Assembly: GCF_016744625.1 (NCBI RefSeq)
Contig: NZ_JADGDZ010000014.1
Span: 1-56,161 of the forward strand
Reading direction: 5' to 3'
Length of the DNA stretch: 56,161 nt
Origin: Winogradskyella sp.
GTDB taxonomy: Bacteria > Bacteroidota > Bacteroidia > Flavobacteriales > Flavobacteriaceae
A model generated the notes under the pieces. That model was given only the letters and a program-made list of their open reading frames with translations, made no database searches and had not been told where the DNA came from. The translations under genes were made by a program, and so were the position numbers. Positions 28,410 to 37,956 of the stretch are shown piece by piece. Numbering within the stretch: the first letter of the stretch is position 1; every line of letters starts with the position of its first letter.

Positions 28410-29024
28410 ATGAAAATAAAATCAGCTGAATTTGTTGTTAGCAATTCTGAAGTAGAAAAATGTCCTAAGAATAACCTACCAGAATATGCCTTTATTGGAA
28501 GAAGTAATGTTGGCAAGTCTTCATTAATTAATATGCTAACTGACAGAAAGAGTCTAGCAAAAACTTCTGGAAGACCTGGAAAAACGCAATTAATTAATCA
28601 CTTTATCATTAATGATACTTGGTACTTGGTCGATTTACCAGGTTATGGATATGCTCGAGTCTCAAAATCCTCTAAAAAGAAATTTCAGAAATTTATTACA
28701 AACTATTTTGAGCAACGTCAGCAGTTAGTTTCTGCATTTGTTTTGGTGGACATTAGACATAAACCTCAACCTATTGATTTAGAGTTTATGCAATACCTTG
28801 GGGAAAGTGGTATTCCATTTGCCATCATTTTCACCAAAGCAGACAAGTTAAAACCTAAAGCAATAGAAAACTATGTTGAAGACTATTGCGAAGGGTTATT
28901 ACAAACTTGGGAAGAATTACCTCCTTACTTTGTGACATCTTCAAGCAAGAAAATAGGACAAGAAGACGTTTTAAATTTTATTGGAAGTACAAATGATGAG
29001 ATTGAGCAATTAAGAGCAGAATAA
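28410..29024 (+). CDS. engB: Ribosome biogenesis GTP-binding protein YihA/YsxC/EngB
   Basis: 204 aa from the ATG at 28410. Family members begin MKIKSAEFVxSN, so I prefer this to an in-frame start at 28383. TRAFAC-class GTPase: G1 GRSNVGKSSL, G3 DLPGYGYARV, G4 FTKADKLK and G5-like VTSSSKKIG. It acts in late assembly of the 50S ribosomal subunit. Convergent with the ABC permease gene, whose stop lies 6 bp away. Confidence 0.96.
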   Translation: MKIKSAEFVVSNSEVEKCPKNNLPEYAFIGRSNVGKSSLINMLTDRKSLAKTSGRPGKTQLINHFIINDTWYLVDLPGYGYARVSKSSKKKFQKFITNYFEQRQQLVSAFVLVDIRHKPQPIDLEFMQYLGESGIPFAIIFTKADKLKPKAIENYVEDYCEGLLQTWEELPPYFVTSSSKKIGQEDVLNFIGSTNDEIEQLRAE

Positions 29025-29029
29025 ACAAC

Positions 29030-30124
29030 TTAAGTTTTCACATCCAAAGCATCCCTCAAAGCATTACCTACTAACATAAATGCCATAACCAAAAGCATAA
29101 TACAAAGTCCAGGTATTAAAGCTAAATATGGCTTCCCTAGAATGATATAATTGTAGTGATCTTTAATCATCGCTCCCCAACTTGCCATTGGTGGCTGTGC
29201 TCCTATTCCTAAAAAACTTAAACCACTTTCAATTAAAATAGCTGCAGCAAAATTGGCTGCAGAAATAACAATTAAAGGTCCAAATATGTTTGGTAAAATA
29301 TGTTTTAAAATGATTCTATAGTCGTTATAACCTAAAGCTCTTGCTGCAGTAACATATTGCATTTCTTTAGCACTAATAATTTGTCCACGTACTACTCTAG
29401 CAACTTCAACCCACATCGTTAAACCTACTGCAATAAAAACTTGCCAAAACCCTTTTCCTAACGCTAACGTAATTGCTATGACTAGTAGTAAGGTAGGAAT
29501 TGACCATGTAATATTAATTATCCACATGATAAACGCATCGATTTTACCACCATAATAACCCGCTAAACTTCCCATTAGCAATCCAACTATTAAGGATATA
29601 AAAACGGCTACAAAACCAATGAAAAATGAAATACGTGAGCCTATTAAAATTCGACTTAAATAATCTCTACCATATTTATCTGTTCCAAAAAGAAAGCCTC
29701 TATTATCTATATAAGTTTCATAATCTTTATTTGGAAATTGCTTTAATTCAACTTGTTTTTTCAAACCTTGTAAACCATCCGAAGCGTATTCAACATAATT
29801 TAAAACACCTCCTTTTACTTCGTATGATTGAATAGGAATTTCCGTATCCGTATTTTCTTGTCCGAAGAATAGTTTAGAAAAGAAATTGTGTTCAGATTCA
29901 ATTTCTGATGGGATTGTTAACATTTGCACTTCAAATCCAGGAGATTGAGAATGAATAGATAAATGCATCTGATTTGCATTTTTTGAAGCATCTGGCGCAA
30001 ATAAATAAGCGAATACTGAGATTAAACCAATACATCCAATAATAGCTAAACTGAAAACGCCCCAAAAGCTCTTTTTAAACTTTTGAAGCGCTAAACTTGT
30101 TAGTGAATTATTTGTTTCTGTCAT
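29030..30124 (-). CDS. ABC transporter permease, DppC/OppC type
   Basis: 364 aa inner-membrane permease of the peptide/nickel type. There is one N-terminal TM segment (about 23-45), a periplasmic insertion (45-150, larger than in E. coli DppC), and then five TM segments with the EAA-like coupling motif AARALGYNDYRIILKHILPN. The GSRISFFIGFVAVFISLIVG and SFLGIGAQPPMASWG segments are typical of this family. No partner permease, ATPase or binding protein is adjacent, so the rest of the importer must be encoded elsewhere. Confidence 0.92.
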   Translation of the reverse strand: MTETNNSLTSLALQKFKKSFWGVFSLAIIGCIGLISVFAYLFAPDASKNANQMHLSIHSQSPGFEVQMLTIPSEIESEHNFFSKLFFGQENTDTEIPIQSYEVKGGVLNYVEYASDGLQGLKKQVELKQFPNKDYETYIDNRGFLFGTDKYGRDYLSRILIGSRISFFIGFVAVFISLIVGLLMGSLAGYYGGKIDAFIMWIINITWSIPTLLLVIAITLALGKGFWQVFIAVGLTMWVEVARVVRGQIISAKEMQYVTAARALGYNDYRIILKHILPNIFGPLIVISAANFAAAILIESGLSFLGIGAQPPMASWGAMIKDHYNYIILGKPYLALIPGLCIMLLVMAFMLVGNALRDALDVKT

Positions 30125-30153
30125 TTGAATTGAATCAAAATGATTTTACTAAA

Positions 30154-30179
30154 GCATCTCGACTTCGCTCGATGTGACA
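30154..30179. repeat. Dispersed hairpin repeat, type A copy 2
   Basis: GCATCTCGACTTCGCTCGATGTGACA: outer arms CATC/GATG and inner TCGA...TCGA. It shares the TCGACTxCGCTC core and GTGACA tail with the copy at 11121-11150. It lies between two minus-strand genes. Confidence 0.6.
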
Positions 30180-30195
30180 GTTAAATCTGTTACTA

Positions 30196-32370
30196 TTAAT
30201 TCTTAACGTTTGCTACTTTATTTTTAATAGCATAAGTCATCTTTAAATCGTTAAGCACATTTAGTGCTTCTTCAATGTAAACATCTTTTGCTAAAGCCAC
30301 GTGCCAACGCTTACGTTTTTCTTTAAGTACAGAATCTTTTTTCATTAAATCTACTTCGTACTGTAAAGAATTGAACGTTAAATTTGTATTGTATTGAGAA
30401 AGTTTTTCAAAACGCTTTGCCTCTTCTTCATTAAGCTCCATTTCTTTTTTATAATCACTATAATTTAATGAATATATCTCGCGATCTCTTATTTTCTTTA
30501 CCCATTTTGCATTTGCATCAATTAGTTTTAATTGCTCATTTGCTGCCATTCGGGCTTTACTTTTACTAATCGTAGTATCGTAATCGAAGTAATTACCCCA
30601 AAGTTCATAATCTACTGCATCAATTTTATCCCATGGTAATGGATTTTCTTGATCTTTCTCTCCTATATCAATATAACTGTAACGATCTGGAACCACAACA
30701 TCACTCTTCACTCCTTCTAATTGAGTAGAACCACCATTGATTCTGTAGAATTTCTGTGTCGTGAATTTTAAGGCTCCCATATCTCCTTTAGAATTATTAC
30801 GAACCATTCGGTTTAAATCTAATACATTCTGTACTGTTCCTTTTCCATAAGTTTGTTTACTTCCAATAACAATTGCGCGCTTATAATCTTGCATAGCAGC
30901 CGCTAAAATCTCTGAAGCAGAAGCCGATAATTCATTTACCATAATTACTAATGGTCCATCCCAAACAATTCCCTTATCTCTATCTTTTAAAACCTCTTTA
31001 GGTTCACCTGTTGTTTTTACTTGTACAACTGGTCCTTCTTCTATAAATAAACCAGCAATATCAACAACAGTTTGTAAAGAGCCTCCACCATTATTTCTTA
31101 AATCTAAGACTAGTCCTTGAATACCCTCTTCCTTAAGGCGAATGATTTCTTGCTTAATATCTGAAGCAGCATTTCGTTTATCATAATCTTCAAAGTTGAT
31201 ATAAAACTTAGGTAAATTAATGACTCCAAACTTTTTATCATCTTTAATTACAGTAGATGATTTTGCATAAGTCTCTTCTAACTCAACAATATCACGAGTT
31301 ATTTCAATATCCTGAACCGTACCATCTACTTTTTTGAGTGTTAATGTTACCATAGTCCCTTTTGGGCCTTTTATAAATTTAATAGCATCATCTAGACGCA
31401 TACCAACAATATTTACAGGCTTTTCTTCATCCTCTTGTTTCACCTTAAGGATTTGGTCACCAACTTCGAGTTCGTTTTGTCTCCATGCTGGTCCACCACT
31501 GATTATTTCGTTAACCATAATGGCATCCATTTTCTTTTGAAGTCTTGCACCAATGCCTTCAAAATTCCCTGACATTGCCACATCAAATCTGTCTTTATCT
31601 TCTGGTGCAAAGTAAAACGTATGCGGATCAAATTCTTCAACAATAGCATTAATAAAAACCGCAAACCAGTCTTTGCGTTGTCTGTCTTCAATAAAATCGT
31701 AAAGCTCATCTAATGAACGTTTCGTTACTTCCCTAGATTCTTTTTCAACTTCTTTTATAGACTTTTTATCAGAACTTTTAGGTTTCTCATTTTCAGCAGA
31801 AAACACACTTTCTGGAAGATCATTTGCTTCCAAATCCGCATCACGTTGTGCTAAAGCATCATCATAATTTGCAATAGTTGAAAACTTAAGTTGTTGCCTC
31901 CAACGCTCTTTCATTTCGCGCTTACTTTTCACATAAGTCAACTTTTCATAATCAGAAGAATACTCTTCAGCTTTAGAAAAATCGAAAGGCTTTTCTAAAA
32001 TTTCAGTGTACATTTTCTTAGAATCTTCTATACGCTCTAAAAGGCGTTGGTGTGTCATATTGAAAAACGACAGGTCATAAACTTTAATTTGGTCGTCCAA
32101 TTGACTTTTATAAACTTCAAATTCTTTAATATCCGAAGCATAAAAATAACGCTTAAATGGATCTAATTGATTTAAATAATCTTCAAATACATTAGCTGAA
32201 AAGTCATCATTTATATCTTGTGGATTATAATGACCTTGGTCCAAAACATAGGTAATCAACTGAATTAACAGCTTATCTTTATCTGGATCGTCAAATGTTT
32301 TACTGGTGAAACTACATGAGGCAAATGCTATTAACAATGCAAGTAGTAAGAACTTATAATTCCCTCTCAT
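30196..32370 (-). CDS. prc: C-terminal processing peptidase (Prc/Tsp, S41), lipoprotein
   Basis: 724 aa from ATG 32370. That start gives a lipoprotein signal, MRGNYKFLLLALLIAFASC, whereas the earlier in-frame ATG (32418) would bury it. Order: helical N-terminal region, PDZ domain (FEGIGARLQKKMDAIMVNEI to about GPKGTMVTLTL), S41 protease core with Ser in ELSASASEILAA and Lys in KQTYGKGTVQ, and a C-terminal DUF3340-like tail. It trims or degrades periplasmic proteins from their C-termini. Monocistronic; divergent from surE. Confidence 0.93.
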   Translation of the reverse strand: MRGNYKFLLLALLIAFASCSFTSKTFDDPDKDKLLIQLITYVLDQGHYNPQDINDDFSANVFEDYLNQLDPFKRYFYASDIKEFEVYKSQLDDQIKVYDLSFFNMTHQRLLERIEDSKKMYTEILEKPFDFSKAEEYSSDYEKLTYVKSKREMKERWRQQLKFSTIANYDDALAQRDADLEANDLPESVFSAENEKPKSSDKKSIKEVEKESREVTKRSLDELYDFIEDRQRKDWFAVFINAIVEEFDPHTFYFAPEDKDRFDVAMSGNFEGIGARLQKKMDAIMVNEIISGGPAWRQNELEVGDQILKVKQEDEEKPVNIVGMRLDDAIKFIKGPKGTMVTLTLKKVDGTVQDIEITRDIVELEETYAKSSTVIKDDKKFGVINLPKFYINFEDYDKRNAASDIKQEIIRLKEEGIQGLVLDLRNNGGGSLQTVVDIAGLFIEEGPVVQVKTTGEPKEVLKDRDKGIVWDGPLVIMVNELSASASEILAAAMQDYKRAIVIGSKQTYGKGTVQNVLDLNRMVRNNSKGDMGALKFTTQKFYRINGGSTQLEGVKSDVVVPDRYSYIDIGEKDQENPLPWDKIDAVDYELWGNYFDYDTTISKSKARMAANEQLKLIDANAKWVKKIRDREIYSLNYSDYKKEMELNEEEAKRFEKLSQYNTNLTFNSLQYEVDLMKKDSVLKEKRKRWHVALAKDVYIEEALNVLNDLKMTYAIKNKVANVKN

Positions 32371-32626
32371 TTTTTCTTTTTTATAGATTTGTTCGGTAAA
32401 AATGTGTTCGCCATTCATCTGAATTCTTCAATCTAAGAATTTCCTATGGCTCGGTTCATTTTCTTTTTGTTTAATTCTTATTAAGTAGGTTTTCAATATT
32501 TCACTAAAATAGAAGAAAAAACCGTGCCATAAAAAATCAGAACTACTAATTTTTTGTTAAAGGTTATATTACCAAGAAATCGTAAGCTTTTTAGTACTTT
32601 TACAGCATATTAATCGTATTTATTAA

Positions 32627-33397
32627 ATGTCTGCACGTCCTTTAATTTTAGTTACCAATGATGATGGAATTACCGCTCCAGGTATAAGAACCCTAATTTC
32701 TGTAATGAACACCATTGGAGATGTTGTTGTGGTTGCTCCCGATAGTCCACAAAGTGCTATGGGACATGCCATTACAATTAATTCTACTTTACATTTAGAA
32801 AAAGTTACTATAGATGGAAATCAACCTGAATATAGTTGTTCAGGCACTCCAGCAGATTGTGTGAAATTAGCCGTTAATGAAATTTTAGACCGTCGACCAG
32901 ATATTTGCGTATCTGGCATTAATCATGGCTCTAATTCATCAATTAATGTCATTTATTCAGGAACCATGAGTGCTGCTCTTGAAGCAGGTATAGAAGGGAT
33001 TCCTGCAATTGGATTTTCACTTTTAGATTATAATTGGAATGCTAATTTTGAGCATTGTAAGTCGTTTATTGAAATTATTACTAGACAAGTTTTAGAGCAT
33101 GGTTTGTCAGATGGCGTGGTATTGAATGTTAATTTACCTAATCTTGAAGAAAAGGCTATTAAAGGGATAAAAGTATGCAGGCAAGCTCGTGCCAACTGGA
33201 AAGAGGAATTTGATAAGCGTACTAACCCAATGGGGCGTGATTATTATTGGCTCACTGGCAAATTTGTAAATATGGATAATGGAGAAGATACTGACGAATG
33301 GGCTTTAGAGAATGGCTATGTATCTGTTGTACCAGTGCAATTTGATTTAACAGCTCATCATGCTATACAAAATTTAAATACCTGGAAATTAAAATAA
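32627..33397 (+). CDS. surE: 5'/3'-nucleotidase SurE
   Basis: 256 aa metal-dependent nucleoside monophosphatase. N-terminal signature ILVTNDDGITAPGI (7-20) contains the Asp-Asp metal ligands; VVAPDSPQSAMGHAIT, CSGTPADCVKLA and SGINHGSNSS (Asn ligand) follow. Length is usual. It heads a plus-strand group surE - small membrane protein - lpxB, an order often kept in flavobacteria. Confidence 0.95.
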   Translation: MSARPLILVTNDDGITAPGIRTLISVMNTIGDVVVVAPDSPQSAMGHAITINSTLHLEKVTIDGNQPEYSCSGTPADCVKLAVNEILDRRPDICVSGINHGSNSSINVIYSGTMSAALEAGIEGIPAIGFSLLDYNWNANFEHCKSFIEIITRQVLEHGLSDGVVLNVNLPNLEEKAIKGIKVCRQARANWKEEFDKRTNPMGRDYYWLTGKFVNMDNGEDTDEWALENGYVSVVPVQFDLTAHHAIQNLNTWKLK

Positions 33398-33464
33398 TAC
33401 ACGTTTCACTAAATAAAGATTCCGTTTTTTAGGAAAATAGTTACTGAAATAAATTCAGCATAAA

Positions 33465-33749
33465 ATGAAAAAAGAAATTTTAATAGGATTTATAGTTGGC
33501 ATTATAGCAGCTGGTTTTGGATTGATTTTAGCTATTCAGTTTTTTGGAAAATCTGATGACTGGGGAATTGTTCTTAGGCGAGCTATTGCCGAAGATTTTC
33601 TAACCAAACTAATGAGTATTGGTGCACTTCTCAATTTAGGAGCTTTTTTCCTTTTCTTAAAGAAAAAGCAAGATCATAGAGCTAAAGGCGTTTTAATTGC
33701 TACAATTTTAATACTGATTTCTACGATGGTAATTAAATTTATGAATTAA
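33465..33749 (+). CDS. Small integral membrane protein, unknown function
   Basis: 94 aa with three hydrophobic segments: 5-27 (LIGFIVGIIAAGFGLILAI), about 50-67 (MSIGALLNLGAFFLFLK) and about 75-92 (GVLIATILILISTMVI). Charged loops KKKQDHRAKG on the cytoplasmic side. No known domain recognised. It lies 67 bp after surE and 88 bp before lpxB on the same strand, suggesting a shared envelope-related transcript. Confidence 0.75.
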   Translation: MKKEILIGFIVGIIAAGFGLILAIQFFGKSDDWGIVLRRAIAEDFLTKLMSIGALLNLGAFFLFLKKKQDHRAKGVLIATILILISTMVIKFMN

Positions 33750-33837
33750 ATGAAACATCCAATCCTAAAATTTAATTTTGAAAGCTTAATCATTTTAGAT
33801 GTTTCTTGTGACAATTTAAAAGCAATAAAATAAACAC

Positions 33838-34950
33838 ATGAAATACTACATCATTGCTGGCGAAGCTTCGGGAGATTTACATGGTTCTAACCTAATGAAA
33901 GCCTTATTAAAACAAGATAATAAAGCTGATATTAGATTTTGGGGAGGAGACTTAATGCAGTCTGTTGGTGGTGAATTGGTGGTGCATTATAAAGAGCGTC
34001 AATTTATGGGTTTTGCTGAAGTTATTTTTAACCTCAGAAAAGTATTAGGACAGATAAAATTCTGTAAAACAGATATTGAGAAATTTCAACCAGACGCAAT
34101 TATTTTTATTGATAATTCTGGTTTTAATCTTCGCATAGCCAAATGGGCTAAAATCAAAAAAATTAAAACTCATTATTACATTTCTCCTCAAGTTTGGGCA
34201 TCGAGAGCTGGTCGTGTTGAAAAAATAAAACACGATGTTGATGCCATGTATGTTATTCTTCCGTTTGAAAAGGAATTCTATAAAAAATACGGATATAATG
34301 TTCATTTTGTAGGACATCCATTAATTGATGCCATTGCAGATAGGCCTCAGGTTGATGAAAACTCATTTAGAAAACAACATAAACTCAGTAACAAACCAAT
34401 CATTGCCCTATTACCTGGAAGTCGAAAACAAGAGATTACTAAAATGCTTAGTGTGATGTTGAGTTTAGTTAATGATTTTGAAAATTATCAATTTGTTATT
34501 GCTGGAGCTCCAAGTCAAGATTTTGATTTCTACAAGAGTTTTATTAAGCAAGATAATGTACATTTTATCTCCAATAAAACGTATGATCTTTTAAGCATAT
34601 CCAATGCAGCCTTAGTTACTTCTGGCACTGCAACCTTAGAAACTGCATTGTTTAAAGTACCTCAGGTCGTTTGCTATAAAGCCAATGCAATTTCATACCA
34701 AATTGCGAAACGAATTATTACTTTAAAATATATTTCGCTCGTGAATTTAATAATGGATCGTGAAGTGGTAACAGAACTGATTCAAGGAGATTTTAATAAA
34801 AAACGTTTAAAAAAAGAATTAACAGCTATTTTAGAATCCGAAAATAGAGAGCAATTGTTTTTAGATTATTACGAATTAGAACAAAAGCTTGGAGGAAGTG
34901 GTGCTAGTGATAATACAGCTGCGTTAATTTTTAATGCGGTTAAAAATTAA
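33838..34950 (+). CDS. lpxB: Lipid-A-disaccharide synthase
   Basis: 370 aa GT19 glycosyltransferase condensing UDP-2,3-diacylglucosamine with lipid X in lipid A synthesis. Signatures: MKYYIIAGEASGDLHGS at the start, FWGGDLMQSVGGE, YYISPQVWASRAGRV, VGHPLIDAI, LLPGSRKQEI and TSGTATLETALFKVPQVV. It confirms an LPS-bearing Gram-negative host. It ends 2 bp from the convergent gene stop at 34953. Confidence 0.96.
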   Translation: MKYYIIAGEASGDLHGSNLMKALLKQDNKADIRFWGGDLMQSVGGELVVHYKERQFMGFAEVIFNLRKVLGQIKFCKTDIEKFQPDAIIFIDNSGFNLRIAKWAKIKKIKTHYYISPQVWASRAGRVEKIKHDVDAMYVILPFEKEFYKKYGYNVHFVGHPLIDAIADRPQVDENSFRKQHKLSNKPIIALLPGSRKQEITKMLSVMLSLVNDFENYQFVIAGAPSQDFDFYKSFIKQDNVHFISNKTYDLLSISNAALVTSGTATLETALFKVPQVVCYKANAISYQIAKRIITLKYISLVNLIMDREVVTELIQGDFNKKRLKKELTAILESENREQLFLDYYELEQKLGGSGASDNTAALIFNAVKN

Positions 34951-34952
34951 AT

Positions 34953-35300
34953 CTATAGCCCATTGGGAAAACACGAATACCCAAAATAAAATGAAGCAGG
35001 CCTTAAAGTTTCAACAAACTCATATAGTGGCATTATTACAATTACTAAAGCAAGCATAAATAAAACAACTTTAGACCTAAAACCAATAGTTCTAGACTCA
35101 ACTGTAATGCTCTCAAAATTCAATGAGTAATGACTTAAGTCAGTTTCTATTTCTTCATTCTCAAATAAATAATTGGAATTACCCTTTTGAAACTTCAATT
35201 TGTTTTTAGCCCAACTAAAAAGAAATACTATAGCAGTTATAGCAACAATACAGGTTACTATAAAATCATCTAAATCTGAATAAAATACTATTACTTTCAC
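34953..35300 (-). CDS. Hypothetical membrane protein with two TM segments
   Basis: 115 aa, not recognised. TM segments at about 12-29 (DFIVTCIVAITAIVFLFSW) and 78-97 (VVLFMLALVIVIMPLY), separated by a polar loop (30-75). It is the only minus-strand gene inside a plus-strand stretch, packed head-on against lpxB with no room for a terminator. The start (ATG 35300) has no clear promoter. Expression is uncertain but codon use is coherent and no better frame exists. Confidence 0.55.
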   Translation of the reverse strand: MKVIVFYSDLDDFIVTCIVAITAIVFLFSWAKNKLKFQKGNSNYLFENEEIETDLSHYSLNFESITVESRTIGFRSKVVLFMLALVIVIMPLYEFVETLRPASFYFGYSCFPNGL

Positions 35301-35381
35301 GATTCTATAAATTTATAAAAAAGTCATCATATTTTTTTATTATTTTAGACATTAAAGCAAATACATCTACTAAAACTAATA

Positions 35382-35891
35382 ATGAAACGATTTTTACCCT
35401 TCTTCCTATTAATAGTACTTGCTAGTAGCTGTAAATCAAAGAAATCATATTCTAGTAAAAAAAGACAAACGCATACTGTAACAGTAAACACGACTGCAAA
35501 GCCTTCTGAAGAAGCCAAAAACATTGTAAAATACGCCAAAACATTTGATGGCACACGCTACAAATATGGAGGAACTACAAAACGTGGTATGGATTGCTCT
35601 GGTTTAATTTACACTAGCTTTAAGAAACACAACATCAATATACCAAGAACAACATCTGACTTAAAAAATGCAGGCTCTTGGATAGATATAAAAGAAGTGA
35701 ATGTTGGTGATTTAGTGTTTTTTGCTACTAAGAAAAATAGCAGACGTGTTAACCATGTTGGTATCGTTACCAATGTACGAACAGGAAATGTAGAGTTTAT
35801 CCACGCGTCTAGTAGCAGAGGTGTTATGGTATCTTCTTTAGCTGAACGCTATTGGTATTTTGCTTTTGTGCAAGCACGACGTGTGCTTTAA
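35382..35891 (+). CDS. NlpC/P60 (C40) cell-wall peptidase, lipoprotein
   Basis: 169 aa. Lipoprotein signal MKRFLPFFLLIVLASSC with lipobox Cys17. The NlpC/P60 domain spans about 45-169: Cys72 in GMDCSGLIYTSF, His125 in RVNHVGIVTN and His141 in EFIHASSSRG form the Cys-His-His triad. It should cleave peptide bonds in peptidoglycan stems (as Spr/MepS-like endopeptidases do) from the outer membrane. It starts the C40-comEC pair. Confidence 0.93.
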   Translation: MKRFLPFFLLIVLASSCKSKKSYSSKKRQTHTVTVNTTAKPSEEAKNIVKYAKTFDGTRYKYGGTTKRGMDCSGLIYTSFKKHNINIPRTTSDLKNAGSWIDIKEVNVGDLVFFATKKNSRRVNHVGIVTNVRTGNVEFIHASSSRGVMVSSLAERYWYFAFVQARRVL

Positions 35892-35920
35892 TCTTTTTCT
35901 TATCTTAGTAGCTCATAATC

Positions 35921-37951
35921 ATGAAGTTACTAAATTTTACCATCATAAAACTGACCATTTGTTTGGTTATTGGAATCGTAATAGCACATTTTGCTAATAC
36001 AGATTTTCAAACGGTTTTATATATAACTATTAGCTTAATTGTTATACTTGGCTTCTTTTGGTTATTTCTAAGAAAAAAAATAGACCATTTACCTGTGTTT
36101 GGGTTACTAACCTACTTGTGTTTGATTGGCATAGGAATGATTTCTTATTCAATTCAAGATGAGAAACTTCAATCTTATCACTATACAAACCTTAATATCT
36201 CTAAAGATTTTAATTCTATAACTTTCAAAATTAAAGAGCGTCTAAAACCCGACAATTACAATGAAAAATATATTGTTTCTATAAACTCAGTTAATACTAA
36301 AAAGGCCTCAGGCAAATTGTTAATCAATATTAGACGAGACAGCTTAAGCAAAGTTCTTTCTGTTGATGATGTACTGGTAACTTCTTCGCAATTAAAAGAC
36401 ATTCAGAAACCTATAAATCCACATCAATTTGATTACAATAAGTATTTAAAATTAAAACAGGTTTATCATCAACTCTATTTAAAACAAGATGAGTTATTAC
36501 TCCTTTCTGATTCAAAAACTACTATCTATGGCTTTGCTGATAAATTAAGAACAACTATTAATACAAAACTCATAGAAGCTGGATTTAAAAACGAAGCGCT
36601 TAGCATTATGAATGCACTATTGCTTGGTCAACGACAAACCATTGATAAAACTATCTATAATAATTACGTGAATTCTGGAACGATTCATATTTTAGCCGTT
36701 TCAGGATTACATGTTGGTATTATATTATGGATTCTTAATTTTATATTTAAACCACTACTCTATCTTAAAAATGGCAATTATCTTAGAATGGTAATTTTAG
36801 TAACTACTCTATGGTCTTTTGCTGTTATTGCGGGTTTGTCTCCTTCTGTGACTAGAGCAGTCACTATGTTTAGCATTATTAGTATTGCAATGCATTTAAA
36901 ACGGTCTACTAATATTTATAACACTTTAATCATTTCAGCATTTATAATTCTGCTTTTTAAACCCACATTTTTGTTTGAAGTTGGTTTTCAGATGAGTTAT
37001 TTAGCTGTTTTGGGTATTGTAAGTGTTCAGCCAATTATATATAGATTATGGAAACCCAAATTTCTAGTTACAGATAAATTATGGCAAATCTTTACAGTGA
37101 CTTTAGCCGCACAAGCCGGAGTTGTTCCCATAAGCTTATTCTATTTTCATCAGTTTCCTGGCTTGTTCTTTATTTCTAATATTGTTGTGATTCCTTTTCT
37201 AGGCTTAATCTTAGGTTTCGGATTATTAGTTATTGCGTTAGCGCTTTTGAATATGCTTCCTGATTTTATAGTAGTTGCCTATAGTTTTATTATTGATAGT
37301 TTAAATGACTTTATAGCTTGGGTCGCTCAGTTTGAAGGTTTTCTATTTCGAGATATTCCTTATACCATACTTCAAGTGATTTGTTCTTATCTAATTATTG
37401 CTGCTTTGGTTCAGGTTTATAAATTCAGGAATTTCAAATGGGTTGCTTTGAGTTTAATTGCGATTCTTTGTTTTCAAAGCATTTCTTTTTTCAACGCCTA
37501 TAAAGTACAGGGTGATGCTTTTATTGTTTTTAATAAAAGTAGATATTCTATGATTGGGCAAAAACATAATGAAGAATTACTAGTGCATCATAATTTGGAT
37601 TCGTTAAAACGAAAAACAGATAATGTTATAACCAATTATAAAGTTGGTGAATCTATTGAGAATATTGAAATGGATAGTCTTCAATCTATTTATCAATTTA
37701 ACGACAAGAACATTTTAGTAATAGATAGCTTAGGAGTTTATAAAGGACTTTCATTTCAACCTAACTATATTCTATTAAGAAACTCACCAAAACTTAATCT
37801 TAATAGAGTTATTGACAGTCTAAAACCTGAACTAATTATTGCAGATGCAAGTAATTACAAGTCATATGCGAAACGTTGGAAAATAACATGCGAGCATAAA
37901 AAAATCCCTTTCCATTATACTTATGAAAAGGGAGCTTTTATTATAGATTAA
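35921..37951 (+). CDS. comEC: ComEC/Rec2-family DNA uptake channel protein
   Basis: 676 aa polytopic membrane protein. N-terminal three TM segments with a DUF4131-like extracytoplasmic domain (about 100-200), then the competence domain: ALLLGQRQTIDK, the diagnostic ILAVSGLHVGIILWIL, and TM bundles up to about 520. The soluble tail (530-676) is a shortened remnant of the metallo-beta-lactamase-like domain and lacks an HxHxDH motif, a common state in Bacteroidota. Likely role: moving transforming single-stranded DNA across the inner membrane. It follows the C40 gene by 29 bp. Confidence 0.9.
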   Translation: MKLLNFTIIKLTICLVIGIVIAHFANTDFQTVLYITISLIVILGFFWLFLRKKIDHLPVFGLLTYLCLIGIGMISYSIQDEKLQSYHYTNLNISKDFNSITFKIKERLKPDNYNEKYIVSINSVNTKKASGKLLINIRRDSLSKVLSVDDVLVTSSQLKDIQKPINPHQFDYNKYLKLKQVYHQLYLKQDELLLLSDSKTTIYGFADKLRTTINTKLIEAGFKNEALSIMNALLLGQRQTIDKTIYNNYVNSGTIHILAVSGLHVGIILWILNFIFKPLLYLKNGNYLRMVILVTTLWSFAVIAGLSPSVTRAVTMFSIISIAMHLKRSTNIYNTLIISAFIILLFKPTFLFEVGFQMSYLAVLGIVSVQPIIYRLWKPKFLVTDKLWQIFTVTLAAQAGVVPISLFYFHQFPGLFFISNIVVIPFLGLILGFGLLVIALALLNMLPDFIVVAYSFIIDSLNDFIAWVAQFEGFLFRDIPYTILQVICSYLIIAALVQVYKFRNFKWVALSLIAILCFQSISFFNAYKVQGDAFIVFNKSRYSMIGQKHNEELLVHHNLDSLKRKTDNVITNYKVGESIENIEMDSLQSIYQFNDKNILVIDSLGVYKGLSFQPNYILLRNSPKLNLNRVIDSLKPELIIADASNYKSYAKRWKITCEHKKIPFHYTYEKGAFIID

Positions 37952-37956
37952 AATTT

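Noticed and set aside
29626-29835. Plus-strand open frame within the ABC permease gene
   Set aside because: Antisense of the periplasmic insertion of the permease, with no start signals or homology that I recognise.
32371-32418. Upstream ATG for the C-terminal processing protease
   Set aside because: It would put 16 hydrophilic residues before a textbook lipoprotein signal; the ATG at 32370 is preferred.
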